A DNA stretch of 64,000 bases, from assembly GCA_022592435.1 (NCBI GenBank), contig JABYQS010000115.1, positions 1-64,000 of the forward strand. The letters are read 5' to 3'. The position numbers and the translations under genes are program-made. Positions 10,267 through 25,900 of the stretch are shown here, one piece after another (position 1 is the first letter of the stretch; every line of letters starts with the position of its first letter). The notes under the pieces were generated by a model, which was not told the DNA's origin, ran no database searches, and was given only the letters and a program-made list of their open reading frames with translations. This DNA comes from Cerioporus squamosus. Its lineage: Eukaryota > Basidiomycota > Agaricomycetes > Polyporales > Polyporaceae.

Positions 10267-13174
10267 ATGGCCGGCGACGCTCTTCGCTTTCCCCACCATC
10301 CTCCTCATGTCCGCCGACGACGACCCGCCATCCTCGACGGGCTCCCCCGCGACTTCCCCCACGACCTCGCGCCCGGCGAGCAGCCGCCAGAGGTTCTAGC
10401 CGTCGCTCAGAAGCTGCAACAACATACCACTGTCGCGCAACCTCCGCCTGCCGAAGAACCTCCTCGCGCGGCCGCACCACCTACTGTCCAACATGAATCG
10501 TCGCCCTCTCACACTGACCAATCACTCCCGTCCCCTACCACTACCGCATACACCGAGACTTCTGTCGATGGCAAGCCCGTCGCAGATGCCGCACACGCTG
10601 ACGCACCTCCTCCACCTCCGCCAGAAGACGTCATGAAGCCTCTCCCAGAAGTACCGGCTGAGCCCGCGCCAGAAGACATCCAGAATCCGGTCGATCTCGT
10701 CGCGCACGAACACGCCCTCCCTCCGAGAGCAGCCAAAACTGCCTCACAGCTTGACGATCCTAGCGTGAAGGATCTGGGTTGGAGAGCGGATACTGTCCGA
10801 GCACCGTCGCTCATCAAGGGTATGACCAATGACGACCTCTTCCAGCTCATCCGTCGTTTTAACAAGGTGCGTCTCATTCCCCACGGTAGTACGTGCTTCA
10901 TGCTGAGCTACGTACAGCAAATCCAACACGTTCGCGAGATTCCTCCTCCTCCTCCCGGCTTCCTCGATCTCGAGATATCGGACGACGAGGAGTTTTCGCC
11001 TGACAAGCTGCGCGCCAACCTTGAACGTCTCTACATGACGGTGGTATGTATCACCAGGCTCTCGAGGCGCTTCATGCGTTCATTTCTTCCTCCTTGCAGA
11101 TAGTCGGCATGGCTGCCTTTGGCAAGCATATAGCCCGTCTCCGCTCCTGGAACGAGCCGCGGCGCACTGCTCGCTTCTGCGCGGTAAGCTGCCTCGACGT
11201 GCCCTAACGTATTGGTCCTAATGTATGCGTTCATCAGGCGTACTTCATCGCATGGTACCTATCTCTCCTCCCTGCCTTGCTCATTAGCACTCTCCTCGTC
11301 GTCATGTTCCATCCACCTGCACGTCGAGCACTCTTCCCGCCGGCTCCTCTCGCCGCAGTGAGCGCGTCCAGCGGCAATCTGCAGGTTCCTCGTGCAGGCA
11401 TACTCGGTTCTCATGATTCTCTCTCGGGCGCTCCGGAAGCGCACCAGGGTGAGGCCGTCGAGCAAGAAGCCTCGCAATTCGTCGCGTCATTTGCGGCTAT
11501 CGGTGCAGGTACCGTCATGGGACAAGGTGGTGCTCCGAAGCGAAAGCGTGGAGAGGCGCGTGCGGACGAAAAAGACGACGCAGCAGGTGAGATGGAGACG
11601 GAGGTCGATAAGGGACCTCGGGCGAGCGAGGACTCTTTTGGAGGTGGCATCCCCGATCCTAGCGATTTCGCACTGAAGGCAAAGAATGTTAAAGACACAG
11701 CGAACTCTGACGGCGTCGAGGATCCGGCAGCCAAGGTGGCTAAGAAGAGCGTGGAGGGCGCTATGTGGGAAAAGATGCGTCCGGTTATGAGGATCCTGGC
11801 CGACATTGCAGATACCTGGGAGCGATTTGCAAAGTAAGTACTGCTGACATGCTCGCGTGAAGACGTTGCTGACGGTGTCCTAGTGCTCTTGAACCCGTCG
11901 CGCCGTTCCCGAAGTATACCGCACGTCTTCGACTGGCTGGTGTCTTGGTCCCTATCCTGCTTGCTTCGTTCTTTGTCACCGCAGAGATGGTGGTGGACGG
12001 AACGACGTTCCTCGTCGGGGTGATCTTCTTCACCGGGCCTGTCACTAGCAAACTTTTCCACACGATCACCCACCGCTTCCCGCACTGGCGAAAATTCCTC
12101 GAACTTAGACGGTACGTCGTGAACAGCAGGGGTATGAAAGCTGACTGATGTAGTGTCATCGATAGATCGCTGTTGAGGGGCGTACCTACCAATGCGCAAC
12201 TTACCATCACTCTCCTACGCCTCGCCGAAGAGGCGAAGGCTCCGCTCCCTCCGCCGCCCGCTTCTCGACCTCATCATACCGCTACTGCCGCAGAGGCTGC
12301 CAACCCAGCTGCCGCCCACCCACCAGAAGCTGCGGATGCCTTGAAGCAGCACGACTTCGCTTTCGACACGGAGAACTACGAAGTCGAAGGTGTCGATGCG
12401 GACCATCCTGCTGCTTATACGGACTCGGAAGAAGGTACCTATGTCGACGGCGAGGGCACAGACCGTGAGAGCATGGAGCGCGAAGAAGAGTACAAGGATG
12501 ATGGTGAAGGGAAGAAGAAGAAGCGACGGGGCAGCAAGCTCGTCGGCTTCATGCGCAAGACGACCCGCGCTGGCGTCGGCGGGATTCTCGGCGTCGACCA
12601 CCTGAAGGCGAAGATCGGGAACGAACATGCGAAGCGCCGCCTTGGAGCCGTTGCGCCGCCCGGAGATGCGAACGCCAACGCTGTGAAGGCGGATGGAAAG
12701 TCGGCCGCGGAGAAAGTGGAGGACCACGAGGTGCCCGACGAGAAGGATGCCGCGGAGGAGGTGTTCAAGCGTGAGGGCCCGACGAGTTTCTCGGGGCGCG
12801 TGCACGGGAGGAAAGGCCGGCTCCTGCTTGTGACCGGCGCGGCGTCCCCGTGTCTGGCGTGGGCCGCGGAGAAGCCGCTGCGGGCTGCGCTGTCTGCGCC
12901 GTCCAAGGTCCCGGGCAAGGGCGGGAAGGAGGAGGACGGCATCGACGCGGAGTGGACGGTCGGGGTGGGGGATATTGTTTCGCTGCGGAAAATGGGCGGT
13001 TTTGGGTGGAAGGGACGCTTGATCGTGGGCTGGGCGACGGGGAGAGATGTGGTGGATGGGTTGGAGGTTGTCGACCGGTTTGGGGAGCGGAAGGTGATAA
13101 CGGCGATCAAGGGACGGGACGAGCTGTTCAATCGGTTGATCGCGATGGGGGGTAAGTGTTGGGAGTGTTTGTGA
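10267..13174 (+). CDS. DUF3292 family membrane protein
   Basis: Six exons: 10267-10866, 10918-11043, 11100-11183, 11238-11833, 11884-12111, 12154-13174. Introns are 42-56 bp with consistent phases. After a Pro-rich acidic N-terminus come a conserved block (SLIKGMTNDDLFQLIRRFNK), FSPDKLRANLERLYMTVV, a hydrophobic segment (AYFIAWYLSLLPALLISTLL), an acidic insert with a basic KRKR stretch, a second hydrophobic pair (LVPILLASFFV, FLVGVIFFTGPVTS), and a C-terminal region rich in beta-like strands (GRLLLVTGAASPCLAW, MGGKCWECL). This order matches fungal DUF3292 proteins, predicted to be membrane proteins of unknown role. The start codon is uncertain because a TATA box lies just ahead of it and a competing ATG (10308) opens a short frame that looks like a real N-terminus. 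Confidence 0.8.
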
Positions 13175-13460
13175 GCATGTGCTGGTTGTCGAGCGCGCGG
13201 AACGGATATCGAGCTTCGAGGACTCTGGAATGTAGCATACACGTCTATCCTTCAATGTACCAACAACACATGCAGCGCTATGTTTTTGCTAATGTAGAAT
13301 AGTCACCATGCAATGCCGTCGCCAGCAGGGGTGTGTTTCTTCATGCACGGACGGGTGGCGGGTGGTTGTCGGGGGAGTCGCGGCTTTTCCCGGGTGGGTC
13401 ACGTCAACTTTCGCTTGCGCTACCACCTCCCGCATTGATACCGCCGAGCAGTCTAGTCCT

Positions 13461-13760
13461 CTGGAGGTGTATACGGGCCTCATGAGAAAGTCGTCAGATG
13501 GTAGGTCATGTTCTGAGCTCTCGTCGCGCGCCCCACACTTGTATCCGACCACCGGTCGGGATATAGCGACGTCGCGCACGCAGACCTCTCACATCGAGAC
13601 AGGCAAGAAGTCTGGTCCTCTGGCGGTGTATAAACGCCTTCTGAGAAAGTCTTCGAACGATGGGGAGGGCTTTCAGCTCTCGTGGCCGCGCCCCACATTT
13701 GTTTCCGACCACCGGTCGGCATATATCGACATCGCGTACGCCCGCCATAACGACTTGGAG
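13461..13760. repeat. Tandem promoter repeat, two units of about 140-160 bp
   Basis: Unit 1 (13461-13619) and unit 2 (13620 to about 13760) share long blocks: CTGG(A/C)GGTGTATA, TGAGAAAGTC, the GAGCTCTCG/CAGCTCTCG block, CGCCCCACA and the palindrome CCGACCACCGGTCGG (13545-13559 and 13705-13719). The array lies just upstream of SDR copy A. Inverted versions lie upstream of SDR copy B, and a decayed one upstream of copy C. Confidence 0.85.
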
Positions 13761-13849
13761 GATGTCGAACTACTGTGTGATCCCCTGCTGGCTATACAAA
13801 TGCCTCTAGTATCATGGATACTACAAGCAGCCTTATCTGAACCCTCGCC

Positions 13850-14956
13850 ATGACTTCCTACGCTGTAATTGGAGCTTCCAGGGGTGTCGGCCTCGAATAC
13901 GTCCGCCAGCTGGTAAGTCGAGCCCCATCGGAGCAGGGCGTGTCTTTCATTCACTCTCACATCCAGGCAGCGAAACCCAGCAGTACTGTGTTTGCAGTCG
14001 TGCGCAGCGCCGCCAAGTCCACTCACCTCCAAGCCGCCGTTAAGAGCTTGAAGAACGTGCACGTTCTCGAAGCCGATGTGGCAGACTACGCATCTCTGGA
14101 GGTACTTACCTCAACCGAGACAACGAGTTTTTCGCCTGTCAACGATGCTGATGGCTTGTTCTCTTCATTCACAGAAAGCTGCCAAGCAGGTCGCGGCCGT
14201 GACCGGCGGGAAGCTCGACTACCTGATCCACAATGCTGCACGCTTGGAGTCGGAGGCCGACCAGAAGGGCATCGAAGCCTAGTGCGTTTCGAGTACTCGC
14301 GTCCTCTAGGAGCTTCTTCTAACACACCCACCGCAGCCCAAACATGGACGAGCTGGATGCAGACTTCATCGCTTCGGTGCGTGCGCTGCGGTAGCGTCTA
14401 CCTCGAATCCCGAGCTGACTCGAACGCCCTCACAGTTCAAGATTAACGCACTCGGCGTCATACACAGCATCTCCGCCTTCCTCCCTCTTCTCCGTGCGGG
14501 GCCCACGAAGAAGATCGTCGTCATCAGCTCACCCGGCGCTGACCCCAAGATCGTGCGGAAGAGCGGCCTCGCTGACGTAGTCGGGTACGCATGCTCGAAG
14601 GCCGCCGGGCTCATGGCTACGACCAAGTACGCCCTCAAGCTGCGGGACGAGGGCTTCATCGTCGTCGCTGTGAGCCCTGGCTTGGTCGACAACTCTGGCA
14701 CGGTAGGAGAGAATGGTGAGCCTCAACCGTGGCTTGATTGACGACCTCTCGCTGACGGGTACTTGTGGCAGGCGATCCCTCCGTGCATGCCGTGTTCGAG
14801 CAACTAGCCGGTCTCTTGTCTAAGAATTTTGGTGTCCCGGTTCCGTTGGAGACACCGGAGCAGTCCGTCTCCGCGCAGGTGGAGCTCATCGACGGCCTCA
14901 AGCCTTCCGATAACGGGCTGTTCTTGGAGCATACCGGAGGAGAGTGTGCGTATTGA
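13850..14956 (+). CDS. Short-chain dehydrogenase/reductase, copy A (intact)
   Basis: Six exons (13850-13912, 13967-14101, 14175-14281, 14337-14376, 14436-14715, 14772-14956) give 269 residues with every splice in phase. The N-terminus MTSYAVIGASRGVGLEYVRQ carries the GxxxGxG dinucleotide-binding motif. Then come an HNAAR segment (the family's NNAG-like position), a Ser pair at 146-147 after IVVI, and the catalytic YACSK (Tyr166, Lys170). Length and motifs fit a classical NAD(P)-dependent SDR of the C-factor/sniffer-like type, presumably cytosolic; the substrate is not inferable. A TATA-like GCTATACAAA lies about 55 bp upstream. Of the three copies in this window, this is the only one with an unbroken frame. 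Confidence 0.9.
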
Positions 14957-15030
14957 GTTTAGTACTGGGATTTGAGACGCAGGAAGACCTCCGCAACTTC
15001 TGAAGTACTCATCGATATCCCTCATATCTC

Positions 15031-16087
15031 TCATGCGCACCACCTCGTTTTACAAACATGTATGCGTACCGAGCTGACTAAATTATCGAGGCAGACTAAA
15101 CCGCTATATGTTCCTGTGGCAGTTGGGCCACATCGAAGGAGTTCTGTGCTCGGTCGCGCACGATGGCAGGTCGCATGAACGAACGACTCGGACTCATGAG
15201 CACGCACGAGTTCACTCACCACGAGGTGTCTGCACGCTTCAAAGCACCTGAACAAGTACGCCCGGTTCCTCACGTCCTTCATCCCCTCATCATCGAACGT
15301 CTCCGGCCACGGCACATGCGGCACAAACTGCTCGACGATCGTCCGCTCCTCGGGATACATACCGTTCTGAACAGCCTCGCTGAGCTTCTGCGTGACAGTG
15401 ATCTTGTAGAACGTCGGCGACGCGAAGACGAACACGACCCCGACGAACGTCTCCACCTTGCGTTCCGTCTCGGCGCGCATACGGCGGACCGTGTTATTGT
15501 GCTGGAAGGCAGCGATGGCATCCGCGACGAGGCGCGCGACCGCGTTGAACGCACTTGAGGTGTCCTGCGAACGCGAGTGAGTATACAGGACTACATCGCA
15601 CTAGTAGAGTTCACGGAACCTTGTGCGCTTCGACGAAGAACATGTGCATGTGTGCCGGGGACGTACGCTTCATCAGGCAGCAAGCTGGGGACGCGATCAC
15701 GTCCGAGCCGTCCATCCTAAACCGCACCGTGTGGCCACGTAGGACAACACGCTCGATCATGTCTCCTCTGTACCTCACGAGGTCCAAGACGAGCTGCGCA
15801 AACCCGGCTATGAGAGCCTGGTTGCCATGATGCGGCGTGCTGTCTGCGAGGCGGACCAAGAAATCGCGTGCGCTCTGCGGAAGAGGCTCGCGGTTTGCTC
15901 CATCTTGCATGTCTGTGGCGACCGCAGTGAGCAGCTCCCGCGGGATGGCCGACGGCACTTGAGGAAGCTCCGGGGACCCCGAGAAGAACTCCTTGAGGGT
16001 CTCGCAGACGACTTGTATGTTGAAGGCGTCGAGGTCGTCAGCGGTCCAGTCCTTACCCGCTTTCGCGAGTCGTTCAAGGTGAGCCAT
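15031..16087 (-). CDS. Hypothetical protein, Agaricomycete-type
   Basis: Model: exons 16087-15620 and 15564-15031, 333 residues, phase-0 intron of 55 bp whose donor (GTTCCG) is weak but whose join (FFVEAHK to DTSSAFNAV) reads well. I do not recognise the family. Visible features are an N-terminal helical part (MAHLERLAKAGKDW), an Arg/Asp-rich central segment (RYRGDMIERVVLRGHTVRF) and HMHMFFVEAH. There is no signal peptide and no clear membrane span. The frame is open ahead of the ATG, and a coding-like stretch near 16200-16270 (RIVDAHFRIAIETSRIV) could be an upstream exon. The last 45 or so residues look low quality, so the 3' end may use an unrecognised intron. It is transcribed towards SDR copy A. 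Confidence 0.5.
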
Positions 16088-16582
16088 CCTGCGAGACGTC
16101 GAACAGCAAGACAAAGCATTCTCGCGAGAATAGAATATATATACAGACATGATCAATGCCCTGATACTAAGGGAGTGACCCTGTGCATGGAGCGCATTGC
16201 TCACGATCCGACTGGTCTCGATCGCAATGCGGAAGTGGGCATCAACAATTCTTTCGGTACGTCTTGGAGTCAAATTAGTTGAGATTGCAATCTAGGTTCT
16301 CCCGAGTCGCGCTAGTCACTCAGCTGGGCATCAACCTGCCCTTTCCCGGATAAGGAGCACTGTCTGTTCGTTACTCGAGGCTCAGACAGCTTCCGAGAAT
16401 GATATGTTAACTTACAATTTGAACAGGCTTTCAAGGGTAGCTTCTACCACGAGCACCCCTCTTCCATAGGGCATATTCACTTATGCTACTCGCGTCCACG
16501 ATGGGCGGCACGATCTACCCATAGTCACCTATTCAGTCTCGATTCGAATCAGACTGTGCATCCCAAAACCACGTACCTCTCT
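16088..16582. other. Interval between the hypothetical gene and the ENA ATPase gene
   Basis: A possible upstream exon of the hypothetical gene lies at about 16190-16273 (-). The rest shows no gene, repeat or RNA that I can support, and includes the 3' flank of the ATPase gene. Confidence 0.4.
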
Positions 16583-20353
<3,771 letters not shown>

Positions 20354-21298
20354 AGTGCAGTCGAGTTTGTCGTCAGCGTGGTATCGGCTTGTATGTCAAA
20401 GGCTGTGGGGAAAGGGGGGGAGGGGGGTAAGCGTCGAGATGCGGGACGCGCACATCAGCCTTTCTTAAGAGTTAGGAAGAGAGCTGCACAAGACTTGGCA
20501 TTACTTACAGGGCACGAACGTTCTCTTGTGGTATACCATATCCGGCGGACGAGAGAGCACTACACTGCATCCGGATGCAAACCAAGTCGTCGATCAAACT
20601 CCTTGGCACAAATTGTGGGGCTCCGCGGAGTGCCCAGATGTATCCGCTGGTCTCGGGTTTGCGAGATTTCGCTTCATCGGTTTTGGATTACCTTGATTCG
20701 ATGCGAGGTAGGTGCTGTTGCACAGACAGACTAAGTAGCATGGTTAAGCGGGAGAGTGGTGGAGTTCAAGTTGCGTCGTGGTTGCGTCCGCGTTTTGCCG
20801 AGTGCCACGCTGGCTGCCTGTGGCTGCGCTTGGCTGCGCAGCCACTGTCGGACGCCTCCACACTTGACGACGACAACAACTTCAATACTTACAGTATTCC
20901 CTCCCGGTCATGACCAAGTCCCAAGAACCATCATCTCTCAAAGGTATTGGTCAAGACAGACCAACTGACGGTCAGTCTTGACAACAAATTTCATACCTCT
21001 TATACTCAAGTATTATCTTTTCCGAATCTCCAGCTCGAGCCGCCCGATGCTACCGCAGCACACTCATGAAGTTCCATCAGCCATGCAGTACCTGCTCGGA
21101 TGTGGCTACGATGTGGCGTGTTAGTATGTAAGATGAAAGCACGCCTCGTCGTCCAGCTTGCTGCCGCGTGTGCACAGGCTCTCTGCGGAAATTGCCTACT
21201 TGCATCTGGTTATTCGCTCCAGATCTCAGACTTGTCACATCGCACGCTTCCGGCTGGTGGAACACGCCGACGTCCTAGCTCTACTCGCTCCGCTGGCG
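20354..21298. other. Intergenic stretch: ATPase promoter side and upstream of an Ifi-6-16-like gene
   Basis: About 0.95 kb with no supportable gene; the small open frames have no coding look. It should contain the ATPase promoter (minus strand) and distal promoter sequence of the gene at 21384. A purine-rich GGGGAAAGGGGGGGAGGGGGG run lies near 20407-20426. Confidence 0.45.
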
Positions 21299-21306
21299 TA
21301 TATAAG
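21299..21306 (+). promoter_or_regulatory. TATA box (TATATAAG) of Ifi-6-16-like gene 1
   Basis: TATATAAG lies 78 bp before the ATG at 21384, a normal spacing for a fungal gene with a short leader. Confidence 0.6.
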
Positions 21307-21383
21307 ATTGCACTTCGTCCGCCATGCACTAGAACTGAACTCCCAGCTCCCTTGTGTCTCCCGTGTGCACCTACCACGCCGTC

Positions 21384-21823
21384 ATGCCACTCGCGATCCG
21401 TGAGTAGTTACTGCCAGTGCCGCACGTCGCATTCTTCCGCATGTCTCTTACTTTTGTTCTCAGCTGCTGCTATGACTATCGCCAAGATCGTCGGCGGCGT
21501 CGCTCTCATCGGCGTGTCCGCCCCCGTCATCGCCGCGACAGGTGCTGCAGTCGCGCTCCCTGCTATCGGATTCACCTCTGGAGGTGTCGCTGCTGGTTCG
21601 TATCAACGCCCTCCACTTTTCACCCCGATTACAGACTTCTGATTTGTATGCGATTGTAGGCAGCATCGCCGCCGGTGCTCAGTCCGTCTTCTATGGCGCC
21701 TTCACCTGCGGCCTTTTCTCGTCCCTCCAGGCTGCTGGGGCAACTGTCGCTGTACCCGGAATCCTCAGCTTTGCGGGGGCCGTTGGAGGTGCAGTGCTCG
21801 GCGGGCGGCTCATGTCGATGTAG
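21384..21823 (+). CDS. Ifi-6-16/ISG12-like small hydrophobic protein 1
   Basis: Three exons (21384-21399, 21464-21595, 21660-21823) give 103 residues. The first exon is only 16 nt. The protein is almost wholly Gly/Ala/Val-rich and hydrophobic: KIVGGVALIGVSAPVIA, then ALPAIGFTSGGVAAGSIAAG, a QS pair, and LFSSLQAAGA. The GF...GGVAAGS...A...QS...LQ..GA pattern is that of the Ifi-6-16 family (animal IFI6/IFI27/ISG12), known in animals as small mitochondrial or ER membrane proteins linked to apoptosis and antiviral responses. Fungal members are common in Agaricomycetes and have no settled role. A paralogue lies 7.6 kb downstream beyond the copia insertion, with its last intron in the same place, right after the GG of GGV. 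Confidence 0.85.
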
Positions 21824-22376
21824 TGACCGGTTCGACGATCGGAGCAGTATCTGTGTAGGCTGGCTCCCTGGAATTCTGTATATCATGGCTCACCGTTCAG
21901 TCCCTATCAGAACCTTACACGTTGCGTTGACTCGACCATGACGAATAGGGCTGTCAAACCTTAGACACAGAACTCCCACAGCAACTCGGTAGGGAGGATG
22001 TTCGCCTCGGCTGGCTAACAGGTTGCACCATACAGGTCCCATTGCGCTGCTGAAGACTCATGCATGATTTCAAGCTTGGTGAATTCCTTACCAGATTTGA
22101 TCTGGAGCTGCGGTAACGTACCGGATTGAGCCTGTATTCGACAAAAGGATTCTCTAGGTGCTACCGCAGCAACATGGTTCGCGTTCGGCACGCGCGCCAG
22201 TGGCGCACCGATCTTGACACGCAGTGTGCGCGCGGTCAGAAGGAGAAGTGTGCATCGAGGCCCCGAGGAAGCTTCTGTCTTGCGGTCTCATGGTCGCTAC
22301 ACGAGGGGACCCTCGTATCTCAGACGCCGAGATACTTGTCTTCCTCTTACCGCCACATAGCGAGTCTCTCCTCGAC
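21824..22376. other. Interval between Ifi-6-16-like gene 1 and the copia insertion
   Basis: No gene is supportable. Because the copia element was inserted at 22377-22381, this stretch was formerly continuous with 28929 onward and is probably the original upstream region of Ifi-6-16-like gene 2. Confidence 0.5.
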
Positions 22377-22381
22377 CGCGA

Positions 22382-22981
22382 TGATGAAGTCTGAACCTGT
22401 GAAGGCAAGTCGCAACGACTAGCAGACGAGTGGACAACACGAGTCCTCAGTCAGTAGAGCAAAAGACTGATAGCATAGACACAAGTACCTAGCAGACGAG
22501 TGGACAACACGAGCTACAAAGTACTTGTAAGTAAAGCATAAGTAAGCATAGGTAGGCGAGTACTTACTCCTCAGTCAGTAGAGCAAAAGACTGAGGAGAC
22601 GAAGCCCAAGAGTCCCTCCTTATATACTGTGTCTGGAGTAGCATGAGTAAGCGACAGAAAGGAGAGCATAATGCTGTCTGAGTCAGAACGAGTAGGGATG
22701 ACTCAGACGATGACGAAGGATGACGAAGATACGACAAATACGAGATCACAAGGGCATGTCTAGTACAGCCCAGAGATATCTAGAAAGAACTAGAAAGGTC
22801 CGGAGCGTTGCAGAACGCACTGGAATGGACTGGAAACAAAGAGAAGCCAGGTAACCACATGGTTTCGTACAACGTACCCTAAAAGGAAAGGAAGAAGCAT
22901 AGCCTAAGATCTAATCGTAAGAGGCTGTGCCCATAGCGCCTAATGCGCAACTAATGTCCATAGTCCATAGTAAGTTCAACA
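22382..22981 (-). repeat. 3' LTR of the copia element
   Basis: 600 bp, apparently identical to 28324-28923. It contains internal short repeats (GCAGACGAGTGGACAACACGAG twice, CAGTCAGTAGAGCAAAAGACTGA twice). A minus-strand TATA box AGTATATAAG is at 22619-22628. The purine-rich GAGTGGGAG just inside the element (minus strand) is the likely plus-strand primer. Confidence 0.97.
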
Positions 22982-22992
22982 CTCCCACTCGT

Positions 22993-25900
22993 TCAAGACG
23001 CGGAGGTAACGAGACCCGAATTTGCCACGAAGTACTCCATGACGTGCAGTGAAGCATTCTTGGTCAACGGATCTGCCAGATTCTCCTCACTAGGAATAGC
23101 ATAGATGTCCATGTTTGGAGTCTCAGCATATTCACGTACGAAGTGGTAGTGCGTCTCGACGTGCTTACAACGCCGGTCGACGGCTGGGTTCAACGCAAGG
23201 TGAATAGCACCATGGTTGTCGACGCACATCGGCGTAGCCGAGCCCATGTCATCCCCTAACTCATCGCCAAACGTCCTAAGCCACATCATCTGACGAGCAG
23301 TGTCTGAGGCCGCCTTGTACTCTGCCTCAGTGGACGAGAGAGAGACGGTCTGTTGACGTCGAGATGCCCAAGACACGGCACCTCCTGCCATCAGGAAGAC
23401 GAAAGCGGTCTGCGAATGCCGATCGTCGCGATCTTCTGCCCAGTCTGAATCGGAATACGCAATCAGGCCAGCATTAGATGCACCGTCGTATCGTAGGCGA
23501 TAATGCGATGTACCCCGGAGATACCGTAAGACATAGAGGAGTCTATCAAGGTGATCATCGGCAGGGTTCGCACTGTACTTGCCCAGACGGTTGATGGCAT
23601 ACGAGATATCTGGTCGCGTCCCAAGACAGGCATAGAGAAGACTGCCCATCAAGCTCTGGAAACGCTGACGCAACTTCGCCGGTGCTTCTGTGGTAGCAGC
23701 TTCGATAACTGCACCAGCAGGGAGAGGAGTACGCGCAGGCTTGCAGCTGGCCATCTGATAGTTCTCGAGAATGGCCTCGATGTACTCTTCCTGGTCGATG
23801 TCAAGTGTCCGTGAGAGACGATCTCGACGTATACGAAGACCAAGGAATCGCTGAATAGGACCCAAGTCCGTCATCTTATACTGCTTGCCAAGCGCCTTCT
23901 TGACCTTGTCAATATGCCCTCGACTGTCACCCATGAGAAGTAGGTCGTCGACATAGAGGACAATGATCGTGACACGGTCTGGGTCTGAATCCCCCCCTTG
24001 TCGGCGATATACATAGACTCTGGCATCAGAGTATGTCCGAACAAATCCCTGTCCGATGAGCGATTCGTGAATCTTCTTGTTCCATTGGCGAGAGGCTTGC
24101 TTAAGACCGTAGATGGCCTTCTTAAGCAGACAAACGTAGTCCTCTTTGCCTTTCACGACCCAGCCCTCGGGTTGTTCCATGTAGACCTCCTCGTCCAAGT
24201 CCCCGTTGAGGAACGCAGTCTTAACGTCCATCGCATCGATCTCCCAGTCCTCTAGGGCAGCGTGCGCCAAGAGATACCGGATAGACTCGAATCGAGCGAC
24301 AGGAGAGAAGGTTTCGTGGTAGTCCTTCCCGTAGACTTGCGTAAAGCCTCGTGCAACCAGACGTGCTTTGTAGCGACCGTCTGATTTACGATCATAGACC
24401 CAGCGACATGAGACAACGGATCGGTCCTTAGGACGAGGAACCAAGACCCAAGTCTTGTTCGCCATGAGAGACTCATACTCCGAACGTTCAGCCGCAATCC
24501 AATGCTCACGATCTGGTGAAGCCATGGCGTCCTTATGATGCTCAGGAATGCCAGACTTATACCGCGAATAGAAGAGAGAGGCTAGGATTGCTTCTGCTTC
24601 ACGCTGATCACCGTCCTTATCCGTACGTGCATCTACTTGAGCGGGAGGTTCATCACCGTAGACGTTATCTCTGGTGTGACGTTCTGGCATCTTCCCCTTG
24701 TTCTCTCGAGGAGAGCGACGAGGAGGAGCGTTTCCACCCTCAGGTGGATGACGACGCCGTTGGTGACGAGGAGCTTGCGGATGAGGAGCAGGTGGTGGTT
24801 GCTCAGGCTGCTGCGGTTGCTGCGGCTCTGGAGCAGGTGGAGGAGCTGGAGCAGGGTCTGCAGGAGGAACGGGAGGAGGAACTGGAGGAGGAGCGTCATC
24901 TGAATCGTCGTCGAGACGATCAGGAACAGGAAGGTCAGCATCACCGTCGGAAGGTTCCTCAGGTGGCTGGTAATCAGGGAACGGACTGTCGTCGGGGGTA
25001 GCTCGACGAGTGCCGGTGTCCGCACGTGCAGGAAATACGGTCTCATCGAAGATCACATCGCGAGATACTTCGACTTGACGGGTGGTCGGGTTCCATAGGC
25101 GATACCCCTTTGAACCCGGCTCATAGCCCACAAACGTCCTCTCGACGGCCTTCTGGTCGAGCTTCCCTTGACGTTTGTCTTTCTGCACGTGTACGTAGGC
25201 TTTGCACCCAAACACCCGGAAGTAGGAGACGTCCGGCTTGCTGCCGGTCCAGATGGTGATGGGGCACTCCCACTTAAGTCGTCTCATCGGCTGACGGTTA
25301 TAGATGTGAACGGCAGCATCAAGAGCGAGCTTCCAGAATCCATGAGAAAGGCCAGCAAAGTGGAGCATGCATAGAGCCTTCTCAGAGATCGTACGGATGA
25401 AGCGTTCAGCTCGTCCATTCTGCTGAGACGTTCCTGGCATCGTCTTATCGTGCTCAATCCCAAATTCACGAAGCATGGCTTGGAACGAGTCGGACATGTA
25501 CTCCCCCCCTCGATCGGATCGTACTTTCTTGATCTTGTGCTCCGTCTGGTTCTCAGCCCAAGACTTGAACTGTCTGAAGGCTTCCTCCTGATCGGACTTC
25601 CGCTTGAGAGCATAAACGGCAGCCAGACCGGAGCAGTCATCGACGAAGACACAGAAGTAGTTGAAGCCACCGATCGATGTGCCAAGAGGTCCTGCAATGT
25701 CCATGTGGACGAGAGCGAGAACGACTGTAGCACGCTTCTCAGAAGGAGGGAAGGGACGACGAGTCATCTTGCCCTTCGCACAACCTTCGCAGGGTTTGTC
25801 AGAGGGAGGACCAATGCCGTCCATGCCAGTGGTCGCATCAGGCAGACGCTTGACAGCTTCTTTGCCTGGATGACCCCATCGACGATGCACTAAGTCATGG

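Noticed and set aside
12215..13255. 346-codon minus-strand ORF
   Set aside because: Antisense to the last exon of the DUF3292 gene; Arg/Ser/Pro-rich composition is that of a GC-rich shadow frame, while the plus strand gives conserved, correctly spliced text.
13461..13760. Possible CRISPR-like or satellite array
   Set aside because: Only two diverged 140-160 bp units, eukaryotic context and a matching position upstream of three related genes point to a promoter repeat.
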